Position numbers and translations under genes: made by a program. This document shows, one piece after another, positions 8,762 to 16,926 of a DNA stretch of 64,000 nt (its first letter is position 1; the number at the start of each line of letters is the position of its first letter). Source of the stretch: Megasphaera hutchinsoni (lineage in GTDB: Bacteria; Bacillota; Negativicutes; Veillonellales; Megasphaeraceae); the NCBI RefSeq assembly GCF_001553405.1, contig NZ_KQ960940.1:2608-66607 (forward strand), read 5' to 3'. The notes under the pieces were generated by a model. The model saw only the letters and a program-made list of their open reading frames with translations, was not told where the DNA came from and did no database searches.

Positions 8762-9193
8762 ATGGATGTGATTTGGCAATGGTGGCATCACGTGCAGAAT
8801 GCATCGGCGTTTTTTCCTATTTTGGTATTTTTAGTGGTTTTTTTATCGGATGCATTGCGGAAGAAACGGAGGTACAAGCCACGTAAGGGGCCTGTGCCTG
8901 TCCCGGAAAGGCGCTCTAAAGCAGGGCAAACAATGGTAGAGGAACCGGTGTTAGCACCTGTTCCGCCGGTGGTGATTCGGCCGACAACAACAGTTGTCAT
9001 GCCTAGCCAAATGGTAGCACCAGCAACGGTAGCTACTACAACACATGTAGTGGTTACACCTGTGCGAAGAGAGGAACCAATAGAAGGGTGGCAAGAGTTG
9101 ACACCAGAAACGCGTGATATTTATGCGGGATTGGTGTGGGCTGAATTATGGGAGCCACCGGTATCGCAACGATATCGGTATCGGCATAAATAG
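8762..9193 (+). CDS. Hypothetical single-span membrane protein, Pro/Val/Thr-rich
   Basis: 143 residues. An N-terminal membrane span (about 16-31) is followed by a basic patch 'RKKRRYKPRKG', then a Pro/Val/Thr-rich linker (about 45-105) and a short C-terminal segment with 'GWQELTPETRDIYAGLVWAELWEPP'. The family is unknown to me. It starts 8 bases after floA with the ribosome site overlapping the floA stop, so it is surely in the nfeD-floA transcript. It takes the position of yqfB in B. subtilis but does not resemble it. Confidence 0.7.
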   Translation: MDVIWQWWHHVQNASAFFPILVFLVVFLSDALRKKRRYKPRKGPVPVPERRSKAGQTMVEEPVLAPVPPVVIRPTTTVVMPSQMVAPATVATTTHVVVTPVRREEPIEGWQELTPETRDIYAGLVWAELWEPPVSQRYRYRHK

Positions 9194-9208
9194 AAAAGGG
9201 GGATATTG

Positions 9209-9946
9209 ATGATTGACGTAACGAAGCATTATATGGAGGGTTTTCCTTGTTTGCATGTATCGTGTGGACAACGCCCAAAAGGAGTTATTCTTTTTTATCA
9301 TGGCTGGTCATCGAATAAAGAAAATCAGTTAGTACGTGCTCGTTTATTGGCAGCGTATGGTTATGATGTGATTATTCCGGATGCGGTTAATCATGGCGAA
9401 CGGGGTACGTTAGATTATGACTCTCCGCGTTTATACGGTTCTTTTTGGAAAACTATTTTCCAATCTTATCGAGAAGTGACTTTATGGTTAAAGTATATTA
9501 TTCATTGGAATCGTCGTGTTCCTAAAATTGTTATGGGACATTCGATGGGGGCGATTACCGCTCTGGGTATTATGACTTTTTATGATGAATTTTGTGCAGC
9601 TGTTGCTATCAATGGTACAGGTTGGTGGGAAGAAGCGGACCGACATTTTCATGAAGATTTAAATATTCCTCCTTTACGGACGCAACATGCGTTGGATATG
9701 AATTTCCGTGTGACTGATCCGTATCGGCATATGCATTTATTAAAAGGGCGAGCTATTTTAGCTTTGAATGGAGCGGACGATAAGACGGTTAATCCCCTTT
9801 CCCAACAGGGATATATGCAAGCTTTAGCAACGCATGAAGAGGTGCGGAGTTTGTATAAAACGTATGATGGGGTTGGTCATGTTGTGACGACAAATATGAT
9901 GGGCGATGCCTTGGAATGGCTTGATAAAAACATTCCGCGGTATTAA
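9209..9946 (+). CDS. Alpha/beta hydrolase
   Basis: A 245-residue serine hydrolase of the YjfP/YitV-like dienelactone-hydrolase clan, probably an esterase. The nucleophile elbow is GHSMG (Ser112), preceded by the oxyanion-region 'LFYHGWSSNKEN' and 'PDAVNHGERG'. The acid is one of the Asp pair in 'NGADDKTV' (about 190/191) and the base is the His in 'GVGHVV' (224). No signal peptide is seen, so it is cytoplasmic. The ATG at 9209 follows AAAAGGGGGA; an upstream TTG is less likely. It is the last gene before a strong terminator. The substrate is unknown. Confidence 0.85.
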   Translation: MIDVTKHYMEGFPCLHVSCGQRPKGVILFYHGWSSNKENQLVRARLLAAYGYDVIIPDAVNHGERGTLDYDSPRLYGSFWKTIFQSYREVTLWLKYIIHWNRRVPKIVMGHSMGAITALGIMTFYDEFCAAVAINGTGWWEEADRHFHEDLNIPPLRTQHALDMNFRVTDPYRHMHLLKGRAILALNGADDKTVNPLSQQGYMQALATHEEVRSLYKTYDGVGHVVTTNMMGDALEWLDKNIPRY

Positions 9947-9947
9947 T

Positions 9948-9987
9948 AAAAAAAGCAATTTCATGGTTAACATGAAATTGCTTTTTT
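9948..9987. terminator. Bidirectional terminator between hydrolase and rarD
   Basis: A perfect 17-bp stem (AAAAAGCAATTTCATG type) around a GTTAA loop with A and T runs on its two sides, between convergent genes. Confidence 0.9.
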
Positions 9988-9996
9988 GTAGGAGTT

Positions 9997-10860
9997 TTAT
10001 TGTTTATATTGGAGAAATAATCCTGTTAAGTAGAGGATAATGGAAATGCCGGTAAAGAAAAAGGTAATTTGCAAGGGAAAGGTAAAAGCTTCACCAGTGA
10101 GCAGTCCGATAATTAAGGATAGGGTAGGTGAAACGTACAAACAAATACCCGAAACGGTGATGGGAGCATATTTGATGCCTGCTGTAAAAAAGAGCATGGG
10201 AATAGCTGTTACGGGTCCCGTTGCGGGTAATAAGAGCCATTGCCAACCTGTTAAGACCCCGTATGCACCGATATGATTCCATTCGGAAAAGAAAATAAAG
10301 AGGAGTGCAAAGGGAACCATGCTAATTGATTCGAGTCCGACCGAAAGAAGGCTGTCTAAGGTGATTCGTTTTTTTAATAGGCTGTATGCTGCCCAAGTAG
10401 CACAGGTAAGGATTGCGATATAGGGTACTTCTCCATATAAGAAAATGGCGATGACAAAGCCTAGACTTGCAAAAAATACGGCGAGTTTTTGCAAGCGGCT
10501 GAGGGGTTCGTGAAAGAGAATACCGCCAAAAAAAATGACCACTACGGGATTCACGAAGTAGGCTAAACTGGATTGTAAGATGTACTCATGCGTCATAGAA
10601 TAAATAAAGATGGCCCAGTTACATGTAATCATTAGACAGGCACCGAGAATGTAGAGCCATTCCTTTTTTATTTGTCTAAGACAGACTGAAAGGGAGAATT
10701 TCTTTTGGATGAAAAGGATGATAACACATAGTACGGCGGACCAAATAATACGGTTAGCTAAAATGTAAAGAGAGGGAACTTGTTGTAGTAATAACCAAAA
10801 TAAAGGCAGTAATCCCCAGATACATTGCCCTATTAATACGTTCATTATATGTTTTTTCAT
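9997..10860 (-). CDS. rarD: EamA-family transporter, RarD type
   Basis: Inner-membrane transporter of 287 residues with about ten hydrophobic spans, the expected length and layout for the drug/metabolite transporter superfamily. The N-terminal 'GQCIWGLLPLFWLLLQQVPSLYILANRIIWS' pattern is that of RarD, with the conserved Arg followed by W-S. The ATG at 10860 is preceded by AGGAGGC. It is a single-gene unit on the minus strand. The RarD substrate is not firmly known; the family exports metabolites or drugs. Confidence 0.9.
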   Translation of the reverse strand: MKKHIMNVLIGQCIWGLLPLFWLLLQQVPSLYILANRIIWSAVLCVIILFIQKKFSLSVCLRQIKKEWLYILGACLMITCNWAIFIYSMTHEYILQSSLAYFVNPVVVIFFGGILFHEPLSRLQKLAVFFASLGFVIAIFLYGEVPYIAILTCATWAAYSLLKKRITLDSLLSVGLESISMVPFALLFIFFSEWNHIGAYGVLTGWQWLLLPATGPVTAIPMLFFTAGIKYAPITVSGICLYVSPTLSLIIGLLTGEAFTFPLQITFFFTGISIILYLTGLFLQYKQ

Positions 10861-10980
10861 AGAGCCTCCTGTTTATCAATATGACTCATTATAACAAGAA
10901 TAGGCTGAATATGAAAAGGGAGAAGATGAATTTGGGATAAATATGTTATACTGAGGTAAAGTCTATGGGAGGACGAGGAA

Positions 10981-11964
10981 ATGAAGCGAAAGCGTATTTA
11001 TTTGATTGCTTGTGGTGGTACGATTGCCGGAATTGGCACGGATGCCTGCGATCTTACGCAATATAAGGCAGGGCAAACAACGTGGCAAGAAATGGTACAA
11101 GCCGTACCATTTGTACGGGAGATAGCAGAGCTAGAAGGGGAACAGTATTGTAATATAGACAGTTCCGATATGACAGAAGCTCATTGGTTAGGATTGGCTG
11201 CACGTGTACAAGCGATTGTGGATGATCCAATATATGATGGGGTTGTGCTTACGCATGGTACAGATACTCTTGAAGAAACGGCGTATGCGTTGAATCTTTT
11301 GGTGCATACGGAAAAACCGGTGGTGATAACGGGGGCGATGCGGCCGGCAACGGCGTTAAGTGCGGATGGTCCATTGAATTTTCTAGCAGCCGTACAAACG
11401 GCTTGTGATGCTGCGGCTGGTTCGTATGGCGTGTTAGTACTGCTTAATAATCGTTTGTGTGCTGCTCGTTTTGTGGAAAAAATGGATACGATGCAGGTGG
11501 ACGCGTTTCAGTCACGGCAACAGGGATATGTGGGGATCGTTCAAGATGGAAAACCCGAATTTTATCAGCGGCCAGTGAAACGGTGTACGCAGCAATCGCA
11601 ATTATATTTACCCGTGACAAATACCTTGCCCTATGTACCGATTGTGTATTGTCATGTCGGTATGCGTGGTAATATTTTCCCCTTTTTTGCTAATGACAAT
11701 GCTAAGGCGATTATTTTGGTAGGTATGGGACATGGACGTGTGTCAGAAGTGATTAAAAATGAGGTTATGGCGTTACAACAGCGAAGAATTTTATGTGTGC
11801 GTACGAGTCGAACCTTCGGTGGCATGGTGACGAAAGTTGATGAGTATGCAACGTGGTTGTGGGCGAATTCTTTGTCGCCACAAAAAGCAAAGATCGTTGT
11901 GCAGTTGGCCTTATCACAGGGGTATTCAGCTGCACAGATACAAGATATCCTTAACACACATTAG
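10981..11964 (+). CDS. L-asparaginase, cytoplasmic type
   Basis: Hydrolyses asparagine to aspartate and ammonia. It has 327 residues and no signal peptide, so it is probably cytoplasmic. Signature 1 'ACGGTIAG' (10-17, Thr14 as nucleophile) and signature 2 'THGTDTLEETAY' (91-102, Thr94-Asp95) are both intact, as is 'ITGAMRPATALSADGPLN'. A ribosome site GGGAGGA lies upstream of the ATG. The 80-base gap to the following SLH gene has no clear terminator. Sequence alone does not separate an AnsA from an AnsB-like origin with certainty. Confidence 0.92.
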   Translation: MKRKRIYLIACGGTIAGIGTDACDLTQYKAGQTTWQEMVQAVPFVREIAELEGEQYCNIDSSDMTEAHWLGLAARVQAIVDDPIYDGVVLTHGTDTLEETAYALNLLVHTEKPVVITGAMRPATALSADGPLNFLAAVQTACDAAAGSYGVLVLLNNRLCAARFVEKMDTMQVDAFQSRQQGYVGIVQDGKPEFYQRPVKRCTQQSQLYLPVTNTLPYVPIVYCHVGMRGNIFPFFANDNAKAIILVGMGHGRVSEVIKNEVMALQQRRILCVRTSRTFGGMVTKVDEYATWLWANSLSPQKAKIVVQLALSQGYSAAQIQDILNTH

Positions 11965-12044
11965 GGGGATTTTCTTGTTCTCTTTTTGTTACTATGGTAC
12001 AATAACAGCGAAAGAAGGCTATTGCTGTTTTTAAGGAGGATTGG

Positions 12045-13148
12045 ATGATGAAGGCAATAATGCGTCGGATTTGCTTGATGAGTATGGTGATGACGTTAGG
12101 TATGGGGTGTATGCAGGGTGATATAATGGGAAAATCCCCAGAAAGTACGTTGGCGATAGAGTCGTTTTATCAGCATAAGTTTATTCAGGGACGAGGCGAG
12201 GCTTTTCATCCGAATGAATATATTACACGGGAAGGATTGGCGACGATTCTTGCACGTATGATTGGTTCACCTGTTGGGCGGATGCATTCATATAAGGATG
12301 TAAAAGGACGTTGGTCGGAACAAGCTATTGCTACCGTACAGCAAAAGAAAATTATGACGGGTACGAAGACACGGCTGTTTTATCCAGAAAGACGAATATC
12401 GCGGCAGCAATTTGCTATTATTTTATATAATTATATGAAATATCAGAAATGGGATGTATCACGTCAAGGAAAACGTTATCGAGATGATAAACAGATTGAG
12501 GCGAAGGCGAAACGGGCGGTGTATGCTGTTGCTACGTATGATATTATGCCTATGACGAAAGAATCCTTTTTACCTCGTGCATGGGTTACACGGAAAGAAG
12601 CGGTAATGTGGTTGCATCGGTTATATGTACAGGAAGAAGCACGGATGAAGCAGGCTCATACGACAAATCTTATGGAAACCAGTGGTGTGAAAGGAATTGT
12701 ACCTGCATCAGCAAAAGGTGTTGTACCAGTTGTAGTTGAGGAAAAACAAATCGAACAGGCTGTTTTTGCGATACTAGAAAAGGAATATGGTTCCATTAAA
12801 GCGTTTTCGGAAGATGGCGTATTGTATTGGCAAGGGGATATATTGCATGTGCGTATGAAAAGCACGGTGCATCGAGAAGCCGTACAACGTTGTGTAGCGG
12901 TGATGCCGCAGACTATGGCGGTACGGGTTACCGTACAAGCTGCACAGTATAGCACAGTCGATTATCAGCGATTGATAGAGAAAGCAAAACAGGTGTACAT
13001 TGCTCATAATCCACAAGGCAAGGTACAAGATGCTCGCATTAATTACATACAGGAAAAAATTGTGTTTAAAATGAAAGGAATGTCGACCGAAACGCGTCAA
13101 GCGTTACAAGATGCGGTGGGAAATGTCTTGTTATTGATCGTCATATAG
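12045..13148 (+). CDS. SLH-domain envelope protein with unassigned C-terminal domain
   Basis: 367 residues. The N-terminal signal region contains 'LGMGC', so it may be a lipoprotein or an ordinary secreted protein. Three SLH repeats follow at about 33-80, 84-130 and 145-190 (for example 'SYKDVKGRWSEQAIATVQQKKIM', 'FYPERRISRQQFAIILYNYM'). In Negativicutes SLH domains bind modified peptidoglycan and tie the outer membrane to the wall. After a linker, residues 235-367 form a domain shared with the next gene ('EKEYGSIKAFSEDGVLYWQGD'). AAGGAGGA precedes; the second ATG at 12048 fits the spacing as well. Confidence 0.8.
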   Translation: MMKAIMRRICLMSMVMTLGMGCMQGDIMGKSPESTLAIESFYQHKFIQGRGEAFHPNEYITREGLATILARMIGSPVGRMHSYKDVKGRWSEQAIATVQQKKIMTGTKTRLFYPERRISRQQFAIILYNYMKYQKWDVSRQGKRYRDDKQIEAKAKRAVYAVATYDIMPMTKESFLPRAWVTRKEAVMWLHRLYVQEEARMKQAHTTNLMETSGVKGIVPASAKGVVPVVVEEKQIEQAVFAILEKEYGSIKAFSEDGVLYWQGDILHVRMKSTVHREAVQRCVAVMPQTMAVRVTVQAAQYSTVDYQRLIEKAKQVYIAHNPQGKVQDARINYIQEKIVFKMKGMSTETRQALQDAVGNVLLLIVI

Positions 13149-13158
13149 GATGGAAGAG

Positions 13159-14175
13159 ATGAAAGTAAAACAAGTTATATGCTGTTTGCTGATTGGAGGT
13201 ATATTCTCTTTGTCGGCATATGGGATGGAGCCATATCAAGATATCGCATTAGTACAGGGACAGGATGCGATCACTTATTTGCAGCAGACCCAGGGTTTAC
13301 GTGTGTTTCCTGGTCCGTTATTGCAGCCTCATAAGCCCATTACACGGCAAGAATTGATGCAGTTGATTTGGGATGTCGATGGGAATTTGGGGAGATTGTC
13401 ATTACAGGAGAAAAGATTCGCTCCGCTAGTGTTGGCGATGATTGTGCCATCTTCTTGGAAAGAACAGACACTGTCAAAAGTAGTGACAAAAGCGGAATTA
13501 GCGGATATTTTGGAGGCATGGCAGAAGGTAAATCAATGGCAGCCAATAAAAGGACAAACGTTATCTATGTCAACAACGCCTGTATCACGGTTAGAAGCGA
13601 TACAAGCGGTGTACGCTGCGTTATATGGAAATAAAGTACATGTAAATTATCAGTTACGAGAAGAGCAGATTTGGCAACGATTGCTGTCATATTATGGTTC
13701 TTCAACGGCATTTTTGACAGAAGGGGTACTATATCGTCAAGGGGAAACGTATATTATTGGCGTGTATCCGGAAAAAATGGAACAAATGATAGCTCTCTTT
13801 GCAGAAATGCGAGAATTCGTACGTATTAAACCGATTCGGTGGAGTTATGAAACGTATACTACGTATATGAAAGAGGTACAACAGGTGCTTGCGGTAAGGG
13901 AACCGCTGAATGCAACGGGATATATCATTCCCGATTTTGAACAAGAACGCTTGCTTTGTGTGGTACCTCATCCTGTTGGCGAAAAGACAAAACAACAGGT
14001 TGTAGCATTGGTGGGATCTAGGCATGTGCAGTTTGTTTTGCTTGGTGAGAAACCGGTAAAAGCAGATCGTGATACCACCGTAAAAGGTATTTATTATGCA
14101 CCTTATGCAGTGGGGATTACAGCTGATATGGAACGGCTTATTCGGGATTTTGAGTATAGTTTAATTCATGGATAG
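13159..14175 (+). CDS. Secreted protein with degenerate SLH-like repeats, paralogue of the preceding gene
   Basis: 338 residues from the ATG at 13159 (an upstream ATG at 13150 lacks a spaced ribosome site). A signal peptide ends near 'SLSAYG'. The N-terminal half has three weak SLH-like units ('KPITRQELMQLIWDV', 'KVVTKAELADILEAW', 'TPVSRLEAIQAVYAALYG'). The C-terminal half from about residue 170 aligns with the preceding protein: 'LLSYYGSSTAFLTEGVLYRQGE' matches 'ILEKEYGSIKAFSEDGVLYWQGD'. The two probably arose by tandem duplication with divergence. They lie 10 bases apart and are cotranscribed. Function unknown; periplasmic or outer-membrane-attached. Confidence 0.75.
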   Translation: MKVKQVICCLLIGGIFSLSAYGMEPYQDIALVQGQDAITYLQQTQGLRVFPGPLLQPHKPITRQELMQLIWDVDGNLGRLSLQEKRFAPLVLAMIVPSSWKEQTLSKVVTKAELADILEAWQKVNQWQPIKGQTLSMSTTPVSRLEAIQAVYAALYGNKVHVNYQLREEQIWQRLLSYYGSSTAFLTEGVLYRQGETYIIGVYPEKMEQMIALFAEMREFVRIKPIRWSYETYTTYMKEVQQVLAVREPLNATGYIIPDFEQERLLCVVPHPVGEKTKQQVVALVGSRHVQFVLLGEKPVKADRDTTVKGIYYAPYAVGITADMERLIRDFEYSLIHG

Positions 14176-14254
14176 CTGGATTTAAGTAATAGGTTAAAGC
14201 AGTTGTTTTTATATAGTCTAGAGGATGTTTCGAGGAAGAATAGGGGAGAGAGTT

Positions 14255-15943
14255 ATGAATAGTTTTTTACCATATGCTATTGTTGTGGGTGTAGTGGTAA
14301 TTTTTTTCTGTATTTGCTATGTTTTGTTTTCAGGATCATCAACGAAAAAAAAGAAAAAACGTAAACTCCTCAAGATGGAACAGCAAGGGTATCTAGATAA
14401 TCGGGGTATGCAAAATTCCTTTCAGACGTCACCAGTGCCACGAGTATCGCAAGTACCGATACAGCAACGGGAGGAAAATCCACAGGAAACACGGTTTGTG
14501 ACGACGAAGGGGGAAGTTGTACGGCGTGATGGAAAAATGGTGTATGAAGAACCTCCAGCAACGGCATCTGGCACAACGAATAGGGAATTTACACGGGCTT
14601 TATCGCGAGCGGAATTATTAGCAGCGATGGAAAAAGTAGATAAAGAAGAGGCTGCATCGAAAAAGGCAATACAGGAAGAGCAGAAAAAAAAGACATGCTT
14701 ACAACAGGCGGCAGAAGAAACAAATCCGTTAGATCAATTAGGGGCGATTGTGACGGCCGATTTATTAGCTAAGACACAGTCTTCTTCCTCTATGGGAGAA
14801 AAAGACGATGAGGTGGACGAAGCAACACAGATTATTCAGCGGCAGGATCTTTCCAAAGAGGTACCACGCAAGGAAACGTCGCTTTTGGGAAGACGAGAAA
14901 ATATTATGATTACTGAGACGAGTGTGCCGGCATCCCCCCTTGTTATACTTACGGATAAACAGGCAGAACAAGCCGTAGCGGCTTCTCCCTTTATGCAAGA
15001 ATGGGTACAGCGGTTTATTCAGCGTTTTGGTGAAGGCATGGGAGAACGGCGTAGATTAGTTAGCTCTATTACGGCTTCTGCCTTTGCTTGTGTGGGATGT
15101 CAGAAGGATGCGGAACGGCAACAGTTGGTAGCCTCTCTTTCTGTACAAGAAGCGTTGGAAAAAGTACAACGAGTGTATGTAACTCAACCGTATCCTTATG
15201 TGAAACATATGGCATTAACCGCATTTTATGATATTGCCAGAGGTCGCACTATTTCGACACGACCTGTTGTCGCTATGGATGCACTTAATGTGATGCCTTA
15301 TTTAACAACGCCCCATTATCAAATTTTATCTATTTTATTACGCTTTTTATATTTGCCGGATCAAACTAATGTAGATAAAGAAACGTTTTGTTCTTTTTTG
15401 GATACAAAAGTATTACCTTTTTTTACGAATTTTCCTATGGCTACGGCATATTATCAACAATTAGAGCATGTACGGTGCTTATTTAGAGAAAATAAAGAAA
15501 CGCGTTTTGCTGAAATATTAGCTAATTCTTATCCCTTATTATTTGGTTATCGAGGGATGACGGAGGATGAATTGCATCAGGCTTTGCATGGTAAGTATTC
15601 TCCGAAGGGGTGGATAGTACCATCGGTTTATGCGTCTTTCTTCAAATTAGCTTTGGCGAATGAGCTAGGAATGACGAAGTTTTTCCGAGATGCGTGCATT
15701 CAAGATAGGAAAATACAACAACGGTTATTGCAATTAGCGAAAAAACGTCCCGTTCACTTTAGTGGCGAAGAAGCCCTATATATTATGGAACGTATTTCAC
15801 CCATATTGTCAGAATTAAGTGATATTTGGGATAGTTCGCCTTTGAAGGTGTCAACACTATCTTTATTAGGCTTATATTTAGCACAAGGTTATATTAAAAG
15901 TGAGATTGGTGAAACAGTCGATATTTCACGCTGGGTAGAATAG
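14255..15943 (+). CDS. Hypothetical membrane-anchored protein, 562 aa
   Basis: One N-terminal membrane span (about 5-27) is followed by a Lys/Arg-rich stop-transfer patch 'KKKKKRKLLK', so the rest should be cytoplasmic. Residues about 40-250 are low-complexity and charged, with many Gln, Glu, Thr and Pro. About 255-562 form a helical domain with regularly spaced Leu, Tyr and Phe that could be a helical-repeat scaffold. The ATG at 14255 follows GGGGAGAG; an upstream ATG at 14225 has no such site. It follows the two SLH genes and ends with a terminator. I do not recognise the family. Confidence 0.7.
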   Translation: MNSFLPYAIVVGVVVIFFCICYVLFSGSSTKKKKKRKLLKMEQQGYLDNRGMQNSFQTSPVPRVSQVPIQQREENPQETRFVTTKGEVVRRDGKMVYEEPPATASGTTNREFTRALSRAELLAAMEKVDKEEAASKKAIQEEQKKKTCLQQAAEETNPLDQLGAIVTADLLAKTQSSSSMGEKDDEVDEATQIIQRQDLSKEVPRKETSLLGRRENIMITETSVPASPLVILTDKQAEQAVAASPFMQEWVQRFIQRFGEGMGERRRLVSSITASAFACVGCQKDAERQQLVASLSVQEALEKVQRVYVTQPYPYVKHMALTAFYDIARGRTISTRPVVAMDALNVMPYLTTPHYQILSILLRFLYLPDQTNVDKETFCSFLDTKVLPFFTNFPMATAYYQQLEHVRCLFRENKETRFAEILANSYPLLFGYRGMTEDELHQALHGKYSPKGWIVPSVYASFFKLALANELGMTKFFRDACIQDRKIQQRLLQLAKKRPVHFSGEEALYIMERISPILSELSDIWDSSPLKVSTLSLLGLYLAQGYIKSEIGETVDISRWVE

Positions 15944-15946
15944 ACA

Positions 15947-15985
15947 ATATATCCATACAGCAAATGCCTGTATGGATATATTTTT
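15947..15985 (+). terminator. Terminator after the 562-aa membrane protein
   Basis: The stem ATATATCCATACAG/CTGTATGGATATAT with a six-to-seven-base loop and a following T run lies just behind the stop codon. The rest of 15990-16170 is AT-rich and I see nothing else in it. Confidence 0.85.
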
Positions 15986-16174
15986 TTGAAAAGTATTGTT
16001 AGTATTAATGTAGTGTACCGGCCGTTTTGTTTTAAGAGATATTCGTTTTTGTAATACTAGAAAAGGGAGCAATAAATAAAATTCATAAAAATAAATGGGA
16101 TAAAGATGAGAAGGCATGGTTATTTTGTAAATATTTCTTATTAAATATGGAACACAAAACTGTTAACAATTAAA

Positions 16175-16276
16175 GATAATGAAAATGAGAATAACGGTAA
16201 ATAGGTAAAATAAGCCGAAAAATAAATAAAAAAAACGCCCATTCTCATTGACAAATAAACATTACCGTCGTATAAT
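16175..16276 (+). promoter_or_regulatory. Promoter with Fur-like operator for the P-ATPase operon
   Basis: A near-consensus promoter, TTGACA (16248-16253), 17 bases, TATAAT (16271-16276). Upstream, three hexamers GATAAT-GAAAAT-GAGAAT (16175-16192) resemble the hexamer form of a Fur box. The segment AATGAGAAT (16184-16192) recurs inverted as ATTCTCATT (16241-16249), overlapping the -35. CGGTAA (16195-16200) recurs inverted as TTACCG (16262-16267) inside the spacer. Repression by a Fur-family metal regulator is inferred. Confidence 0.6.
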
Positions 16277-16327
16277 AAAAACATCAAAATTATTAAATTT
16301 GTTTATATGAAAAGGAGAGGTGCTATT

Positions 16328-16546
16328 ATGTTTCAGAATAGTGATTTTTGGATTGGTTTAGGTGTTGGTGTAATTGCAGGTATTTTTGGTTATAAATTGA
16401 TGAGCGAAAGAGAACAACAATTGATGGCATTACAACAACCTGCAGGTGGAGCAGTTGCAGCAAATGTACCATTAGCTGAATTGCAACGGCAGAAAGAAGA
16501 ATTAGAAGATATGATCGCCGCACAGGAAGCAGCTCAGCAACAATAA
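16328..16546 (+). CDS. Small single-span membrane protein leading the P-ATPase operon
   Basis: 72 residues. One membrane span (about 7-24, 'FWIGLGVGVIAGIFGYKL') is followed by a Gln/Glu/Ala-rich amphipathic tail with 'LAELQRQKEELEDMIAAQEAAQQQ', probably a coiled coil. The ATG at 16328 follows AGGAGAGG. It lies directly behind the strong promoter and ahead of a terminator-like hairpin, so it should be made in excess over the ATPase. No Cys or His is present for metal binding. In position it recalls the small PacL proteins that accompany mycobacterial CtpC-type ATPases; that is an analogy, not a demonstrated homology. Confidence 0.75.
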   Translation: MFQNSDFWIGLGVGVIAGIFGYKLMSEREQQLMALQQPAGGAVAANVPLAELQRQKEELEDMIAAQEAAQQQ

Positions 16547-16553
16547 GATAGTC

Positions 16554-16590
16554 AAAAAAGACTGTTGCCTTGGAGGTAGCAGTCTTTTTT
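16554..16590 (+). terminator. Internal attenuating terminator in the P-ATPase operon
   Basis: The stem AAAAAAGACTG/CAGTCTTTTTT with a 14-base loop and T run lies between the small membrane protein and the HMA genes. No good promoter is visible between it and the next gene, so downstream genes may depend on readthrough. Confidence 0.75.
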
Positions 16591-16630
16591 CGGCATGGTA
16601 TCATATAGTGCATAAAAAGGAGGGAGCAAG

Positions 16631-16924
16631 TTGGGCTTTTTTGGTCTGGCGAATGTAAAATGGGAGTTTATATTGCGTGCCGTACAGATTTCTTCTTATA
16701 TTCCGGGACGCATTCGATTGCGGAGTAGTAAATTAATTGGTAATACGGAGTTAGGGAACAAGTTGACGACAATGGCTAGTGAATACCCAGAAATTCGCAA
16801 AGTGGAAATTAATACAACGACCGGCTCAGCTTTGATCTTATATAATGCTCAAGCGGTTCGTGTCAATAGTCAATTTGCTAAGGTAGAACAATATATTAAG
16901 ATGCATGCAGAAAGGAGAGGGTAG
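16631..16924 (+). CDS. HMA-fold protein lacking the CxxC motif
   Basis: 97 residues beginning at TTG 16631, chosen because AAGGAGGG lies at the right distance and no ATG is available nearby in frame. The core 'ISSYIPGRIRLRSSKL...L..MASEYPEIRKVEINTTTGSALILY' has the strand-helix pattern of a ferredoxin-like heavy-metal-associated (HMA2-type) domain. It contains no Cys at all, so it cannot bind metal through MxCxxC. It is two bases from the next gene, which has the same fold. The operon suggests a structural or regulatory partner of the P-type ATPase. Confidence 0.75.
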   Translation: MGFFGLANVKWEFILRAVQISSYIPGRIRLRSSKLIGNTELGNKLTTMASEYPEIRKVEINTTTGSALILYNAQAVRVNSQFAKVEQYIKMHAERRG

Positions 16925-16926
16925 CC

